Shown: positions 8,665 to 15,908 of the stretch, in pieces | Position numbering within the stretch: the first letter of the stretch is position 1 | Layout of the letters: each line of letters opens with the position of its first letter | DNA from: an uncultured Chloroflexota bacterium | GTDB lineage: Bacteria; Chloroflexota; Anaerolineae; Caldilineales; Caldilineaceae | Assembly: GCA_903858085.1 (NCBI GenBank) | Contig: CAIOHJ010000109.1 | Span: 1 to 21,240, forward strand | Reading direction: 5' to 3' | Length of the DNA stretch: 21,240 bases | Notes under the pieces: model-generated | What the model saw: the letters and a program-made list of their open reading frames with translations, nothing else | What the model was told of the DNA's origin: nothing | Database searches by the model: none | Translations under genes and position numbers: made by a program

Positions 8665-9747
8665 ATGGCAAACAAGAATGGCCCGCAGAGCGCAACCGGC
8701 CCCCTGCTCGAAATTAAAGGGTTGAAAACCTATTTCTACACCGAAGACGGTGTGGTCCAGGCGATCAACGGCGTCGACTTTGCGATTGCGCCCGGCGAGG
8801 TGATGGGTCTGGTCGGCGAGTCGGGCAGCGGCAAAAGTGTCACTTCGCTCTCCATCATGCGGCTGCTGCCTGCTTCGGGCAAAATTGTCGAAGGGCAGAT
8901 TCTGTTTGGCAACGAAGATTTGACCCGGCTGGGGGAGAAACGGCTGCTCGAAATTCGAGGCAACGAGATCTCCATGATCTTCCAGCAGCCCACCAGCTGT
9001 CTCAACCCGGTCTTCCGCATCGGCGACCAGATCGCCGAGGCCATCCTGACCCACGCCCGGATCAGCAAAGAGGAGGCCCACCGCCAGGCGGTGGAGATGC
9101 TGCGCACCGTCGGAATCCCAGACCCGGCCAGAAGGGCCAACGCCTACCCGCATGAGATCTCGGGCGGGCAGGCCCAGCGCGTGATGATTGCCATGGCGCT
9201 GGCCACTCGCCCCAAGCTGCTGATCGCCGACGAACCCACCACCGCGCTGGATGTCACGATCCAGGCCCAGATTTTGGATTTGATGCGCAACCTGCGCAGC
9301 GAGACAGGCACGTCGATCTTGTTGATCACCCACGACATGGGGGTGATCGCTGAAATGTGCGACAAGGTCGCCGTGATGTACGCAGGCCAGATCGTCGAAT
9401 ATGCCGACGTGGTGGCGCTCTTCGACGATCCGCTGCACCCGTACGCGGAAGGGCTGCTGGCCGCCATCCCCGTGTTGGGGGTTGTGCAGCAGCATCTGGC
9501 TGTGATCCCTGGCTCGGTCCCCAATCTGATCGACCTGCCGCCCGGCTGCAAGTTTGCCCCGCGCTGCCCCTATGCGCAGCCGCTCTGTACCGAGCGCCAG
9601 CCAGCGCTGCTCGAAACCAAAGCGGGCCACTGGGCGCGCTGCTTCATGCGCGCCCCGGAGACAGCCGAGCAATGGGCAGGGGTCGGCAAGGCTACCTGGC
9701 GGTTTGGCGGCGATGAAGTGTTGACAGGGCTGGCTGTTTCCAGCTGA
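8665..9747 (+). CDS. ABC transporter ATP-binding protein, DppD/OppD type (D2)
   Basis: This 360-residue ATPase opens the second set of transporter parts. Walker A GESGSGKS is at 51-58, signature ISGGQAQR at 165-172, Walker B LLIADE at 185-190 and the H-loop histidine at 223. The C-terminal Cys295, 301, 308 and 326 show the same x5-x6-x17 spacing as D1. Two positions differ from D1: the Q-loop segment is FQQPTSCLNP instead of FQDPMTSLNP, and the signature has Ala where D1 has Arg (SGGQAQR against SGGMRQR). The core motifs are intact, so it should be active. It carries an extra tail of about 30 residues after the last cysteine. ATG 8665 follows GAAGG at a long spacing. D2 and F2 are 17 nt apart. 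Confidence 0.93.
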   Translation: MANKNGPQSATGPLLEIKGLKTYFYTEDGVVQAINGVDFAIAPGEVMGLVGESGSGKSVTSLSIMRLLPASGKIVEGQILFGNEDLTRLGEKRLLEIRGNEISMIFQQPTSCLNPVFRIGDQIAEAILTHARISKEEAHRQAVEMLRTVGIPDPARRANAYPHEISGGQAQRVMIAMALATRPKLLIADEPTTALDVTIQAQILDLMRNLRSETGTSILLITHDMGVIAEMCDKVAVMYAGQIVEYADVVALFDDPLHPYAEGLLAAIPVLGVVQQHLAVIPGSVPNLIDLPPGCKFAPRCPYAQPLCTERQPALLETKAGHWARCFMRAPETAEQWAGVGKATWRFGGDEVLTGLAVSS

Positions 9748-9764
9748 AGCTACCAGGACTACGT

Positions 9765-10751
9765 ATGGCGCCCACAGTTTCTACAGCACACAAGGACCTT
9801 CTGGTTGTCCAGAATCTCAAGACCTATTTTCCGGTGCGTTCCGGGGTCTTCCAGCGCGTCTCTGCCTGGGTCAAGGCGGTCGACGACGTCAGCTTCACCG
9901 TACGGGAAGGGGAGACCTTTGGGCTGGTCGGCGAGTCGGGGTGCGGCAAAACGACCGTCTCGCGTTCGATCTTGCGGCTGATCCCCACCCAAGGCGGTTC
10001 GGTCTTCTTTGACGGGCAGGAGGTCTTTCGCCTGCGCAGCCAGGAGCTCAAGGCGCTGCGCCGCCACATGCAGATCGTCTTCCAGGACCCCTACTCGTCA
10101 TTGGATCCACGCATGCCGGTCGGCGACATCATCGCCGAAAGCCTGCTCATCCACGGGGTCAAAAATCGCAGCGAGCGCAACGCAGCGGTGCAGGAGATGT
10201 TGGCCAAGGTCGGGCTCAACCCCTACCATGCCCACCGCTACCCCCATGAATTTTCGGGCGGACAGCGCCAACGGATCGGCATTGCGCGCGCCCTGGCGCT
10301 CAACCCCCGCTTTATCGTCTGCGACGAACCGGTCTCAGCGCTCGACGTCTCCATCCAGTCCCAAATCCTCAACCTGCTCAAAGACCTGCAGCGCGAGTAC
10401 GGGTTCTCCTACCTGTTTGTCGCCCACGACCTCAGCGTGGTCGAACATATCAGCGACCGGGTCGGTGTGATGTACCTGGGCAAACTGGTCGAGATGGCAC
10501 CGCGCGAATCGCTTTTCGTCGAACCGCTGCACCCTTACACACGGGCCCTGATGTCGGCCATCCCCGTGCCAGACCCGCGCCGGCGGCGCGAGCGGATCGT
10601 GCTCAAAGGCGAGGTGCCCTCCCCGCTGAACCCGCCCTCTGGCTGCCGTTTTCATCCGCGCTGCCCGATCGCGCAGGAGCTGTGCGGCAAGGTCGAACCG
10701 GCCTTCACCGAAAAGCGACCTGGCCACTGGGTCGCCTGCCACCTCGTTTAG
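9765..10751 (+). CDS. ABC transporter ATP-binding protein, DppF/OppF type (F2)
   Basis: This is the partner ATPase of D2, 328 residues. Walker A GESGCGKT is at 56-63, the Q-loop is in VFQDPYSSLDPRMPVG, signature FSGGQRQR at 163-170, Walker B IVCDE at 184-188, the D-loop SALD just after, and the H-loop histidine at 221. The tail cysteines 294, 300, 307 and 325 keep the common spacing, and the protein ends almost directly after the last one. It closely resembles F1 through the nucleotide-binding core, which fits duplication of an ancestral D/F pair or parallel recruitment. Its stop is 2 nt before the B2 permease ATG, so it belongs with the B2/C2/SBP2 set that follows. Confidence 0.93.
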   Translation: MAPTVSTAHKDLLVVQNLKTYFPVRSGVFQRVSAWVKAVDDVSFTVREGETFGLVGESGCGKTTVSRSILRLIPTQGGSVFFDGQEVFRLRSQELKALRRHMQIVFQDPYSSLDPRMPVGDIIAESLLIHGVKNRSERNAAVQEMLAKVGLNPYHAHRYPHEFSGGQRQRIGIARALALNPRFIVCDEPVSALDVSIQSQILNLLKDLQREYGFSYLFVAHDLSVVEHISDRVGVMYLGKLVEMAPRESLFVEPLHPYTRALMSAIPVPDPRRRRERIVLKGEVPSPLNPPSGCRFHPRCPIAQELCGKVEPAFTEKRPGHWVACHLV

Positions 10752-10753
10752 CC

Positions 10754-11821
10754 ATGGGCCGCTACATCTTTCGGCGCCTGCTGCAGGCGATCCCAACCCT
10801 GCTCGGGGTCAGCATTCTGAGCTTTCTGTTGATCAGTGCGGCGCCCGGCGACCCGGTCACGCTCCGCACCTTCGGCGATGTGCGGATGACCGAGCAGGCT
10901 CGCCAGGTCCTGCGCCAACAATTGGGGCTCGATCAGCCCTTTTTTGTGCAGTACCTGGCCTGGATGACCGGATGGTCGGTGCGCCAGGGAGATCAGGTTG
11001 CTGCGCTCACGACCCCGCAGGTGCGCTGCAGCTACTGGAAGGGGCTGCAGCTGACCCTCTGCGACCGTGGGGGGGGCATTTTGCGGGGCGATTTGGGGAC
11101 CAGCCTGGACACCAAACAGCCGGTCTGGGCGCGCGTGGTCGAACGGATGGCGGCCACCCTGGAGCTGGGCGTCGCCAGCCTGCTCCTTTCGCTGGCCCTC
11201 GGGGTGCCGCTTGGGGTCCTGAGTGCAGTCCACCGCGGGTCGGTGTTCGACAATGTGGTGCGTTTTTTCGCCGTGATCTTTCAGGCGATCCCCATCTTCT
11301 GGATGGCCCTGCTGCTCATCCTCTTCTTTGCGGTCTATCTGGGCTGGCTGCCGACCGGAGGGCGACAGACTGTGTCGCTGACACAAGAGTTCGATCTGGG
11401 CGACCGGATTCGCCACCTGCTGCTGCCTGCGTTGGTGTTGTCGTTCGGTGGGATTGCAGGCTTCAGCCGCATCATGCGCACCGAAATGTTGGAGGTTTTG
11501 CACGCGGACTACATTCGCACGGCCCAGGCCAAGGGGCTGGTATCGGGCCAGGTCTGGTTTGTACATGGGCTGCGCAACGCGCTGATCCCGCTGATGACCG
11601 TGATGGGCCCTGCTGTGGTCGGTGTGCTTGGGGGAGCCGTCGTGGTCGAGACCCTTTTTGCCTGGCCGGGCATGGGCAGGCTGACCGTCAACGCGGCGTT
11701 TCAGCAGGACTACCCCGTCGTGCTCGGCACCGGGATGTTTTTTGCTCTCTTGACGGTGGCTGGCTACTTGTTGTCCGATCTCTTTTATGCTGCGGTCGAC
11801 CCGCGCGTGCGTTTTGAGTAA
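10754..11821 (+). CDS. ABC transporter permease, DppB/OppB type (B2)
   Basis: The 355-residue inner-membrane permease begins MGRYIFRRLLQAIPTLLGVS, the usual DppB start. The first helix is followed by AAPGDPV. The EAA loop is at about 254-280 (RTAQAKGLVSGQVWFVHGLRNALIP), then ETLFAWPGMGRL, and it ends VDPRVRFE. An upstream in-frame ATG at 10682 would overlap F2, so ATG 10754, which directly starts the family N-terminus 2 nt after the F2 stop, is chosen. Translation is probably coupled to F2. Like B1, it has an insertion in the first extracytoplasmic loop (about residues 70-110) with two cysteines (92 and 103). The third permease of this type in the window lacks the insertion. Confidence 0.93.
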   Translation: MGRYIFRRLLQAIPTLLGVSILSFLLISAAPGDPVTLRTFGDVRMTEQARQVLRQQLGLDQPFFVQYLAWMTGWSVRQGDQVAALTTPQVRCSYWKGLQLTLCDRGGGILRGDLGTSLDTKQPVWARVVERMAATLELGVASLLLSLALGVPLGVLSAVHRGSVFDNVVRFFAVIFQAIPIFWMALLLILFFAVYLGWLPTGGRQTVSLTQEFDLGDRIRHLLLPALVLSFGGIAGFSRIMRTEMLEVLHADYIRTAQAKGLVSGQVWFVHGLRNALIPLMTVMGPAVVGVLGGAVVVETLFAWPGMGRLTVNAAFQQDYPVVLGTGMFFALLTVAGYLLSDLFYAAVDPRVRFE

Positions 11822-11834
11822 GCGGCAGGATCGT

Positions 11835-12860
11835 ATGGCTCTGGAGCAAACAACTGTACCGCCGCTGGCCGTGCCCCACACGCTGGTGTTGACGAACAAA
11901 CCGCAAAGCTACCTGGACATGGCACTGGCCCGCCTGCGCCGGGACCCGCTGACCTTGGCTGCACTGGCGTTTGTGCTGGCGGTCGGGCTCCTGGCCGCCG
12001 CTGCAGCTCCTATCACCGCCGCGCTGGGGGTTGACCCCAACCAGACCCACCCCGCCAATCATTTTCAGCAGCCCTATCTGATCCCCTATCTGCAATGGCT
12101 GCTGGGGGTCGACACAAACACTGCGCCGACCTTGCTCTACCGCTCGGAGGGTGTGCCCCACTGGCTGGGGACAGATCAGCTGGGTCGCGACCAGCTGGCA
12201 AGGCTGCTCTACGGGGCGCGGGTCAGCCTGAGCATTGCGCTGGTGGCCGCAGCCCTGTCGGTGGTGCTTGGGGTCATGGTGGGCACGCTGGCCGGTTATT
12301 TTGGCGGGTGGGTCGACGACATTGTGATGTGGCTCATCACGACCCTGACAACGATCCCGGATATCTACCTGCTGATCATCGTCAGCGCGATCTTTCGGCC
12401 GACTCCGGCCACGCTGACCCTCTTCCTCGGGTTTCTCGGTTGGTTTGGCACCGCACGGTTGATGCGCGGCAACGTCCTCAAGGTCCGCTCGCTCGAATAT
12501 ACAACCGCCGCACGCGCGCTGGGTGCCAGCAATATGCGGGTCATGCTGCGCCATGTCATCCCCAACAGCCTGCCGATCATCGTCGTGAGTACCACAGTCG
12601 GCATCGGCGCTTTGATCTCGGCAGAGTCCGTGCTCAGCTTTTTGGGGCTGGGCGTCCAGCCGCCCACAGCGACCTGGGGCAACATGCTCTACCGCGCCAA
12701 CGAGTTCGTCTTTTTGCGTGACCCAGCCACCAAAGGGTTCATGGGGCTGCACCTGCTGTTCGGGCCTGGCGTGCTGATCACCCTCACCGTGCTGTCGTTT
12801 TACCTGATCGGGGATGGGCTGCGCGACGCGCTCGACCCGATGCTCAAAAATAAGAAGTGA
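11835..12860 (+). CDS. ABC transporter permease, DppC/OppC type (C2)
   Basis: The 341-residue inner-membrane permease has a first helix at about 40-62, the DppC-type segment LGTDQLGRDQLARLLYGARVSL at 111-132, the EAA loop at 225-248 (AARALGASNMRVMLRHVIPNS), SFLGLGVQPPTATWGNML, and the ending GDGLRDALDPMLKNKK. The loop before the LGTD segment is enlarged (about residues 63-110) compared with C3. ATG 11835 is preceded by GGCAGGA. The frame is open further upstream but would overlap B2. The gap to B2 is 13 nt and the gap to SBP2 is 47 nt, so F2-B2-C2-SBP2 reads as one unit. Confidence 0.93.
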   Translation: MALEQTTVPPLAVPHTLVLTNKPQSYLDMALARLRRDPLTLAALAFVLAVGLLAAAAAPITAALGVDPNQTHPANHFQQPYLIPYLQWLLGVDTNTAPTLLYRSEGVPHWLGTDQLGRDQLARLLYGARVSLSIALVAAALSVVLGVMVGTLAGYFGGWVDDIVMWLITTLTTIPDIYLLIIVSAIFRPTPATLTLFLGFLGWFGTARLMRGNVLKVRSLEYTTAARALGASNMRVMLRHVIPNSLPIIVVSTTVGIGALISAESVLSFLGLGVQPPTATWGNMLYRANEFVFLRDPATKGFMGLHLLFGPGVLITLTVLSFYLIGDGLRDALDPMLKNKK

Positions 12861-12875
12861 CAAAGTTTGTGTCAC
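12857..12875 (+). repeat. Inverted repeat overlapping the C2 stop codon
   Basis: GTGACA (12857-12862) and TGTCAC (12870-12875) form a 6-bp inverted repeat with a 7-nt centre that includes the C2 stop codon. It could be a small regulator site or an mRNA stem between permease and binding protein. It may be chance. Confidence 0.3.
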
Positions 12876-12907
12876 CGCAGAAATCAGGCGCTTGAAAGGA
12901 GCCAATC

Positions 12908-14647
12908 ATGCTACGAAGAGGGTATTCGCTTGGACTGTTGTTGGTGTTGCTGGCAACCCTGGTTGCCGGCTGTGTGCAGCCGGTGCCGGTGGCACCCGCT
13001 GCCGGGTCAGAGGCTGCCAGCCCAGCAGCCGAAGGCACAGCGGAAGAGAGCGCTGGCGACCCCGTCGCTGGCGGGGCCTGGTCACGTTCCAGCAGCGCCG
13101 ACGCCTCTATCCTCAACCCGATCCTCTCCTCAGATGCGTCCAGCAGCGCCATCCACAGCATGCTGGTGCCAGGTCTGATCGGCGCGGATCCCTTCACGGG
13201 CGAGTTTGTGCCGGAAGGCAGCATGTCCGAACGGTGGGAAGTCTCCGAAGATGGGCTGGTCTGGACCTTTTTTCTGCGCGACGGCGTGACCTGGAGCGAC
13301 GGCGACCCAGTGGATGCCGCCGACTTCAAGTTCACCTACGATGCCATCGCCAGCGACCTGGTCGAGACCCCACGCAAGAGCGCCATCGAGCAGATCGAAA
13401 GCATCGAGGTGCTCGACCCGCTCACCCTGCAAATCACCTTCAAACAGGTCAAGTGTGACGGGCTCGGCGATCTGGGGCTGGGATGGCTGCCCAGCCATCT
13501 TTTTGCCTCCGACTTCAGCGATGTCATGACCAATTCTTACAACGAAGCCCCCCAGGTGAGTGCGGGCCCCTTTGTCTTCCAGAGCTGGACGCGCGACGAC
13601 AACACGATCCTGACCCGCAACGAGCGCTACTGGGAAGGCGCGCCGCACATGGACGGCATGATCTACCGGGTCGTGCCTGACTCGGGAACCCGCCTCGCCC
13701 AGCTGCTCAGCGGCGAAATCGACATCACCGGACTGGAGCCCGCCCAGCTGACCAGCGTCGAGGGCAACCCCGACATCAATGTCTACAGCTTCCAGGACGA
13801 CGGCTACGATTACATCGGCCTCAACCTGGCCAACCCTGCCAACCCCCTGCCGGGCAAAGACGAAGAGGGCAACCTGATCGTCCAGGAACCACATCCCATT
13901 CTCGGCGACCTCAACGTACGCAAGGCAATCGCCCATGCCCTCGACTACAAAACAATCATCGACAGCGTCTATCTGGGCCGTGGCTACCAGATCGCATCCA
14001 ACGTGCTGCCGGCAGTCAAGTGGGCCCATGATCCTTCGATCCAACCCTACGCCTACGACCTCGAGCGATCTCAACAGCTGCTCGAAGAGGCCGGCTGGGT
14101 GGACAGCGACGGCGACGGTGTGCGTGAGAAAGAGGGCGTAAAACTTTCGCTCACCTTGATCACCAACGCCGGCAACAAAGTGCGCGAAGATCTCGGTGCC
14201 CTGGTGCAAGACCAATTGGCCCAGACCGGCATCCAGATCGACCTGCAGACGATCGATTTCGGCACCGTGGTCGAACAGCTGCTGGGCCAGACCTACGACA
14301 TGGTGATCATCGGCTGGACCGGGCTGGGGTCCGACCCCAACGACGATGTCTTCTGGCGCACCGACTTCGACACGCCAGGCAGCGGTTTCAACTTTGTCAG
14401 CTATCAGAACCCAGAGATCGACGAGCTGCTGCAGGCAGGTGTCGCTGTGGCTGGCTGTGACCCGGCCACACGTGCGCCCTACTACCAGAAGATCCAGCAG
14501 ATCATCCACGACGACGTCCCCTATGTCTTTATCTCCGGGGGCGTCGGGGACACCGGCTACAACAACCGCTGGGCCAACCTTGACCCGGGCCCCTGGAGTT
14601 TTTACTGGAACGTCCACCAGTGGTGGAACAAGACCCTGGCACCGTGA
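12908..14647 (+). CDS. Family-5 solute-binding lipoprotein, normal domain order (SBP2)
   Basis: This 579-residue exported lipoprotein captures the ligand for the B2/C2/D2/F2 importer. The signal is MLRRGYSLGLLLVLLATLVAGC with lipobox VAGC (Cys22), then an Ala/Glu/Pro linker to about 55. The mature part follows the standard SBP_bac_5 order: opening strand with SILNPIL near 68-73, WSDG at 129-132, GPFVFQSW at 220-227, AQLLSGEIDI at 264-273, the hinge, EPHPILGDLNVRKAIAHALD at 327-346 and LLEEAGW at 391-397, with a C-terminal lobe to the end. ATG 12908 follows GAAAGGAG with ideal spacing. It is the last gene of the + strand array and a hairpin follows. It provides an internal reference that shows the rearranged order in SBP1. 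The ligand cannot be told from sequence: this family carries peptides, oligosaccharides and metal complexes. Confidence 0.93.
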   Translation: MLRRGYSLGLLLVLLATLVAGCVQPVPVAPAAGSEAASPAAEGTAEESAGDPVAGGAWSRSSSADASILNPILSSDASSSAIHSMLVPGLIGADPFTGEFVPEGSMSERWEVSEDGLVWTFFLRDGVTWSDGDPVDAADFKFTYDAIASDLVETPRKSAIEQIESIEVLDPLTLQITFKQVKCDGLGDLGLGWLPSHLFASDFSDVMTNSYNEAPQVSAGPFVFQSWTRDDNTILTRNERYWEGAPHMDGMIYRVVPDSGTRLAQLLSGEIDITGLEPAQLTSVEGNPDINVYSFQDDGYDYIGLNLANPANPLPGKDEEGNLIVQEPHPILGDLNVRKAIAHALDYKTIIDSVYLGRGYQIASNVLPAVKWAHDPSIQPYAYDLERSQQLLEEAGWVDSDGDGVREKEGVKLSLTLITNAGNKVREDLGALVQDQLAQTGIQIDLQTIDFGTVVEQLLGQTYDMVIIGWTGLGSDPNDDVFWRTDFDTPGSGFNFVSYQNPEIDELLQAGVAVAGCDPATRAPYYQKIQQIIHDDVPYVFISGGVGDTGYNNRWANLDPGPWSFYWNVHQWWNKTLAP

Positions 14648-14688
14648 GCGGCTCCACCTGGGGGCTGCGCCAGCCATTGACCGACGAA

Positions 14689-14709
14689 CAGAGTGCCAGA
14701 GTGCACTCT
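14689..14709 (+). repeat. Tandem 8-mer overlapping a 12-bp palindrome
   Basis: CAGAGTGC is repeated back to back (14689-14704), and the second copy runs into the perfect palindrome AGAGTGCACTCT (14698-14709). It lies in the 154-nt spacer between SBP2 and the acetyltransferase gene and could be an operator. No matching -35/-10 pair was found beside it. Confidence 0.35.
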
Positions 14710-14723
14710 CTGTAACGACCCGA

Positions 14724-14758
14724 CCGCAGCAGAGGACAGCGATTGCCCTCTGCTGCGG
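14724..14758 (+). terminator. 12-bp hairpin ending the transporter array
   Basis: CCGCAGCAGAGG (14724-14735) pairs perfectly with CCTCTGCTGCGG (14747-14758) around an 11-nt loop, 76 nt after the SBP2 stop. The following bases (CAGAGAGTTTCTCCCC) hold only a short T-run. It is the best candidate for the end of the array, though it also lies in the leader of the next gene. Confidence 0.65.
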
Positions 14759-14801
14759 CAGAGAGTTTCTCCCCCCCCTCGCACCGCAAGAAAGGAAAAA
14801 A

Positions 14802-15107
14802 ATGAGCGACACCGTCCACGTATTTCACAACGAAGCTGAAAGCCGCTTTGAAGTACTTCAAGAGGGGCAGCGTGCTGAGCTGACCTACCAGCGTTCCGGC
14901 AGGGAGATTCTGTTCACTGCGACCTCGGTACCGTCTGCTTTGGAAGGACGAGGGATTGCGGGGGCGTTGGTCAGGCGTGGGCTCGACTACGCCCGGGAGC
15001 AGCAGCTGACAGTCCAGCCGATCTGTCCCTTTGTCAAGGGCTACATCGAGCGGAAACCAGAATACCAGGGGTTGGTCAAGCAGGATTCTACGGGTGGGTT
15101 TGCGTAA
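14802..15107 (+). CDS. Small GNAT-type N-acetyltransferase (NATD1/YidJ-like)
   Basis: The 101-residue protein fits the compact single-domain acetyltransferase family related to bacterial YidJ and eukaryotic NATD1. The opening beta sheet includes FHNEAESRFEV and GQRAELTYQ. The acetyl-CoA loop is ALEGRGIAGALVRRGLDYAR (residues 47-66). The family hallmark QPICPFVKGYIERKPEYQGLV is at 72-92, with Cys75 in the CPF motif. The physiological acceptor for this family is not firmly known. ATG 14802 follows AAAGGAAA. The frame is open far upstream, but only as a shadow of SBP2. It is on the same strand as the transporter array but is separated from it by a hairpin, so it may have its own promoter. No clear -35/-10 pair was found. 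Confidence 0.85.
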   Translation: MSDTVHVFHNEAESRFEVLQEGQRAELTYQRSGREILFTATSVPSALEGRGIAGALVRRGLDYAREQQLTVQPICPFVKGYIERKPEYQGLVKQDSTGGFA

Positions 15108-15127
15108 AGGGGGCGCTGCCAGTTTCT

Positions 15128-15158
15128 GCGTTTCCAGCCATTGCATGGCTGGAAACGC
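15128..15158. terminator. Perfect hairpin between convergent genes
   Basis: GCGTTTCCAGCCA (15128-15140) pairs fully with TGGCTGGAAACGC (15146-15158). The stem can extend by one more T-A pair, leaving a 3-nt loop. It lies between the acetyltransferase (+) and the membrane protein (-), so it probably serves both strands. Flanking T-runs are weak on either side. Confidence 0.7.
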
Positions 15159-15188
15159 TTGCGGTCGGCTCTGCTGTGCTCTATCGCT

Positions 15189-15749
15189 TCAGCGCTTCCA
15201 GGTAAACACGGCAGACTGGCCAAAGGGCAGGCTGTTGAGGTCAAGACGGGCGGCTTTGCTCTCCGGCTTGAGATGGGCACGTTCGATGACGAGGGCTGCC
15301 AGCTCCGGGTCAAAATCGCGGTCCTCGCGCTCGATGGTGATCTCGCCGGGCAGCTGGTGGTAGATCTGAATCTGGCAGTCGCTGCGGTGGGTGTTGCGGC
15401 GGTCCATCACGACATCCATGCGGTAGATATGGGTCCAGGCCCACTGTTTGCGTCCTCCCCAGGGGCGCAAAGGGATCTGAATTTTGAGTTCGGTGTCGGT
15501 GACAATGAAACGGCGGGTGGAGAGCAGCAGATCGCCGTAGAGAAAAAGCAGGCCCCAGGCGACGAAGGTCCAGGCTGTGGCCTCGGCAAAAAAGGTATGG
15601 GTCAGCCCAGCCACAAAGGCAGCCAGCCCGCCGCCAACCATGCTCATTCCTATCGCCATGTTGCGGGTTTCGCCGCCAAAGACAATTTCATGTTGGGCGG
15701 GCAGCAGCTCTGCTGCGCCGGCCAGGGTCGTTTCCGTTGCGTCTGCCAT
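15189..15749 (-). CDS. Small two-helix membrane protein, possible bacterial PH-like domain
   Basis: I cannot name this 186-residue protein with certainty. It has a polar N-terminus of about 30 residues, two closely spaced hydrophobic segments (about 31-53 and 58-77), then a cytoplasmic-looking beta-rich part starting STRRFIVTDTELKIQIPL and continuing WAWTHIYRMDVVMDRR. Two N-terminal helices followed by 'R-F-x-V-T-D-x-E-L' is the layout of bacterial membrane proteins with PH-like (DUF304-type) domains, whose roles are mostly unknown. The C-terminal part is acidic (EREDRDFDPEL) and ends at a Trp-Lys-Arg. The ATG on the minus strand is preceded by GAGGGG about 8 nt upstream. It has a candidate promoter of its own at 15851-15880 and converges on the acetyltransferase gene. 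Confidence 0.75.
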   Translation of the reverse strand: MADATETTLAGAAELLPAQHEIVFGGETRNMAIGMSMVGGGLAAFVAGLTHTFFAEATAWTFVAWGLLFLYGDLLLSTRRFIVTDTELKIQIPLRPWGGRKQWAWTHIYRMDVVMDRRNTHRSDCQIQIYHQLPGEITIEREDRDFDPELAALVIERAHLKPESKAARLDLNSLPFGQSAVFTWKR

Positions 15750-15811
15750 TGTTTGGTCCCCTCAGGTACACAGCGGGTTGGGTACAGATCTCCAAAAAAC
15801 AGGCTTTTCCA

Positions 15812-15846
15812 AAAAGAGCGCTCAGACAGTACGCCTGCGCTCTTTT
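15812..15846 (-). terminator. A/T-flanked 10-bp hairpin ending the regulator operon
   Basis: On the minus strand AAAAGAGCGC (15846-15837) pairs with GCGCTCTTTT (15821-15812), and the T-run extends to five Ts. This has the form of an intrinsic terminator, 63 nt after the regulator stop codon. It is nearly symmetric, so it would also work on the + strand (TTTTG follows). Confidence 0.75.
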
Positions 15847-15850
15847 GTTC

Positions 15851-15880
15851 AGTATAGCGGGCAAAGCACGCTATGGCCAA
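15851..15880 (-). promoter_or_regulatory. Candidate promoter for the two-helix membrane protein
   Basis: Minus-strand -10 TATACT (15856-15851) has two near-equivalent -35 options: TTGGCC (15880-15875, 18-nt spacer) and TGGCCA (15879-15874, 17-nt spacer). The predicted start near 15844 falls in the upstream arm of the terminator hairpin, an unusual overlap. The leader to the ATG would be about 95 nt. Confidence 0.5.
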
Positions 15881-15908
15881 ATTTCGGGGGAGGCAGGGGG
15901 AGACTCCG

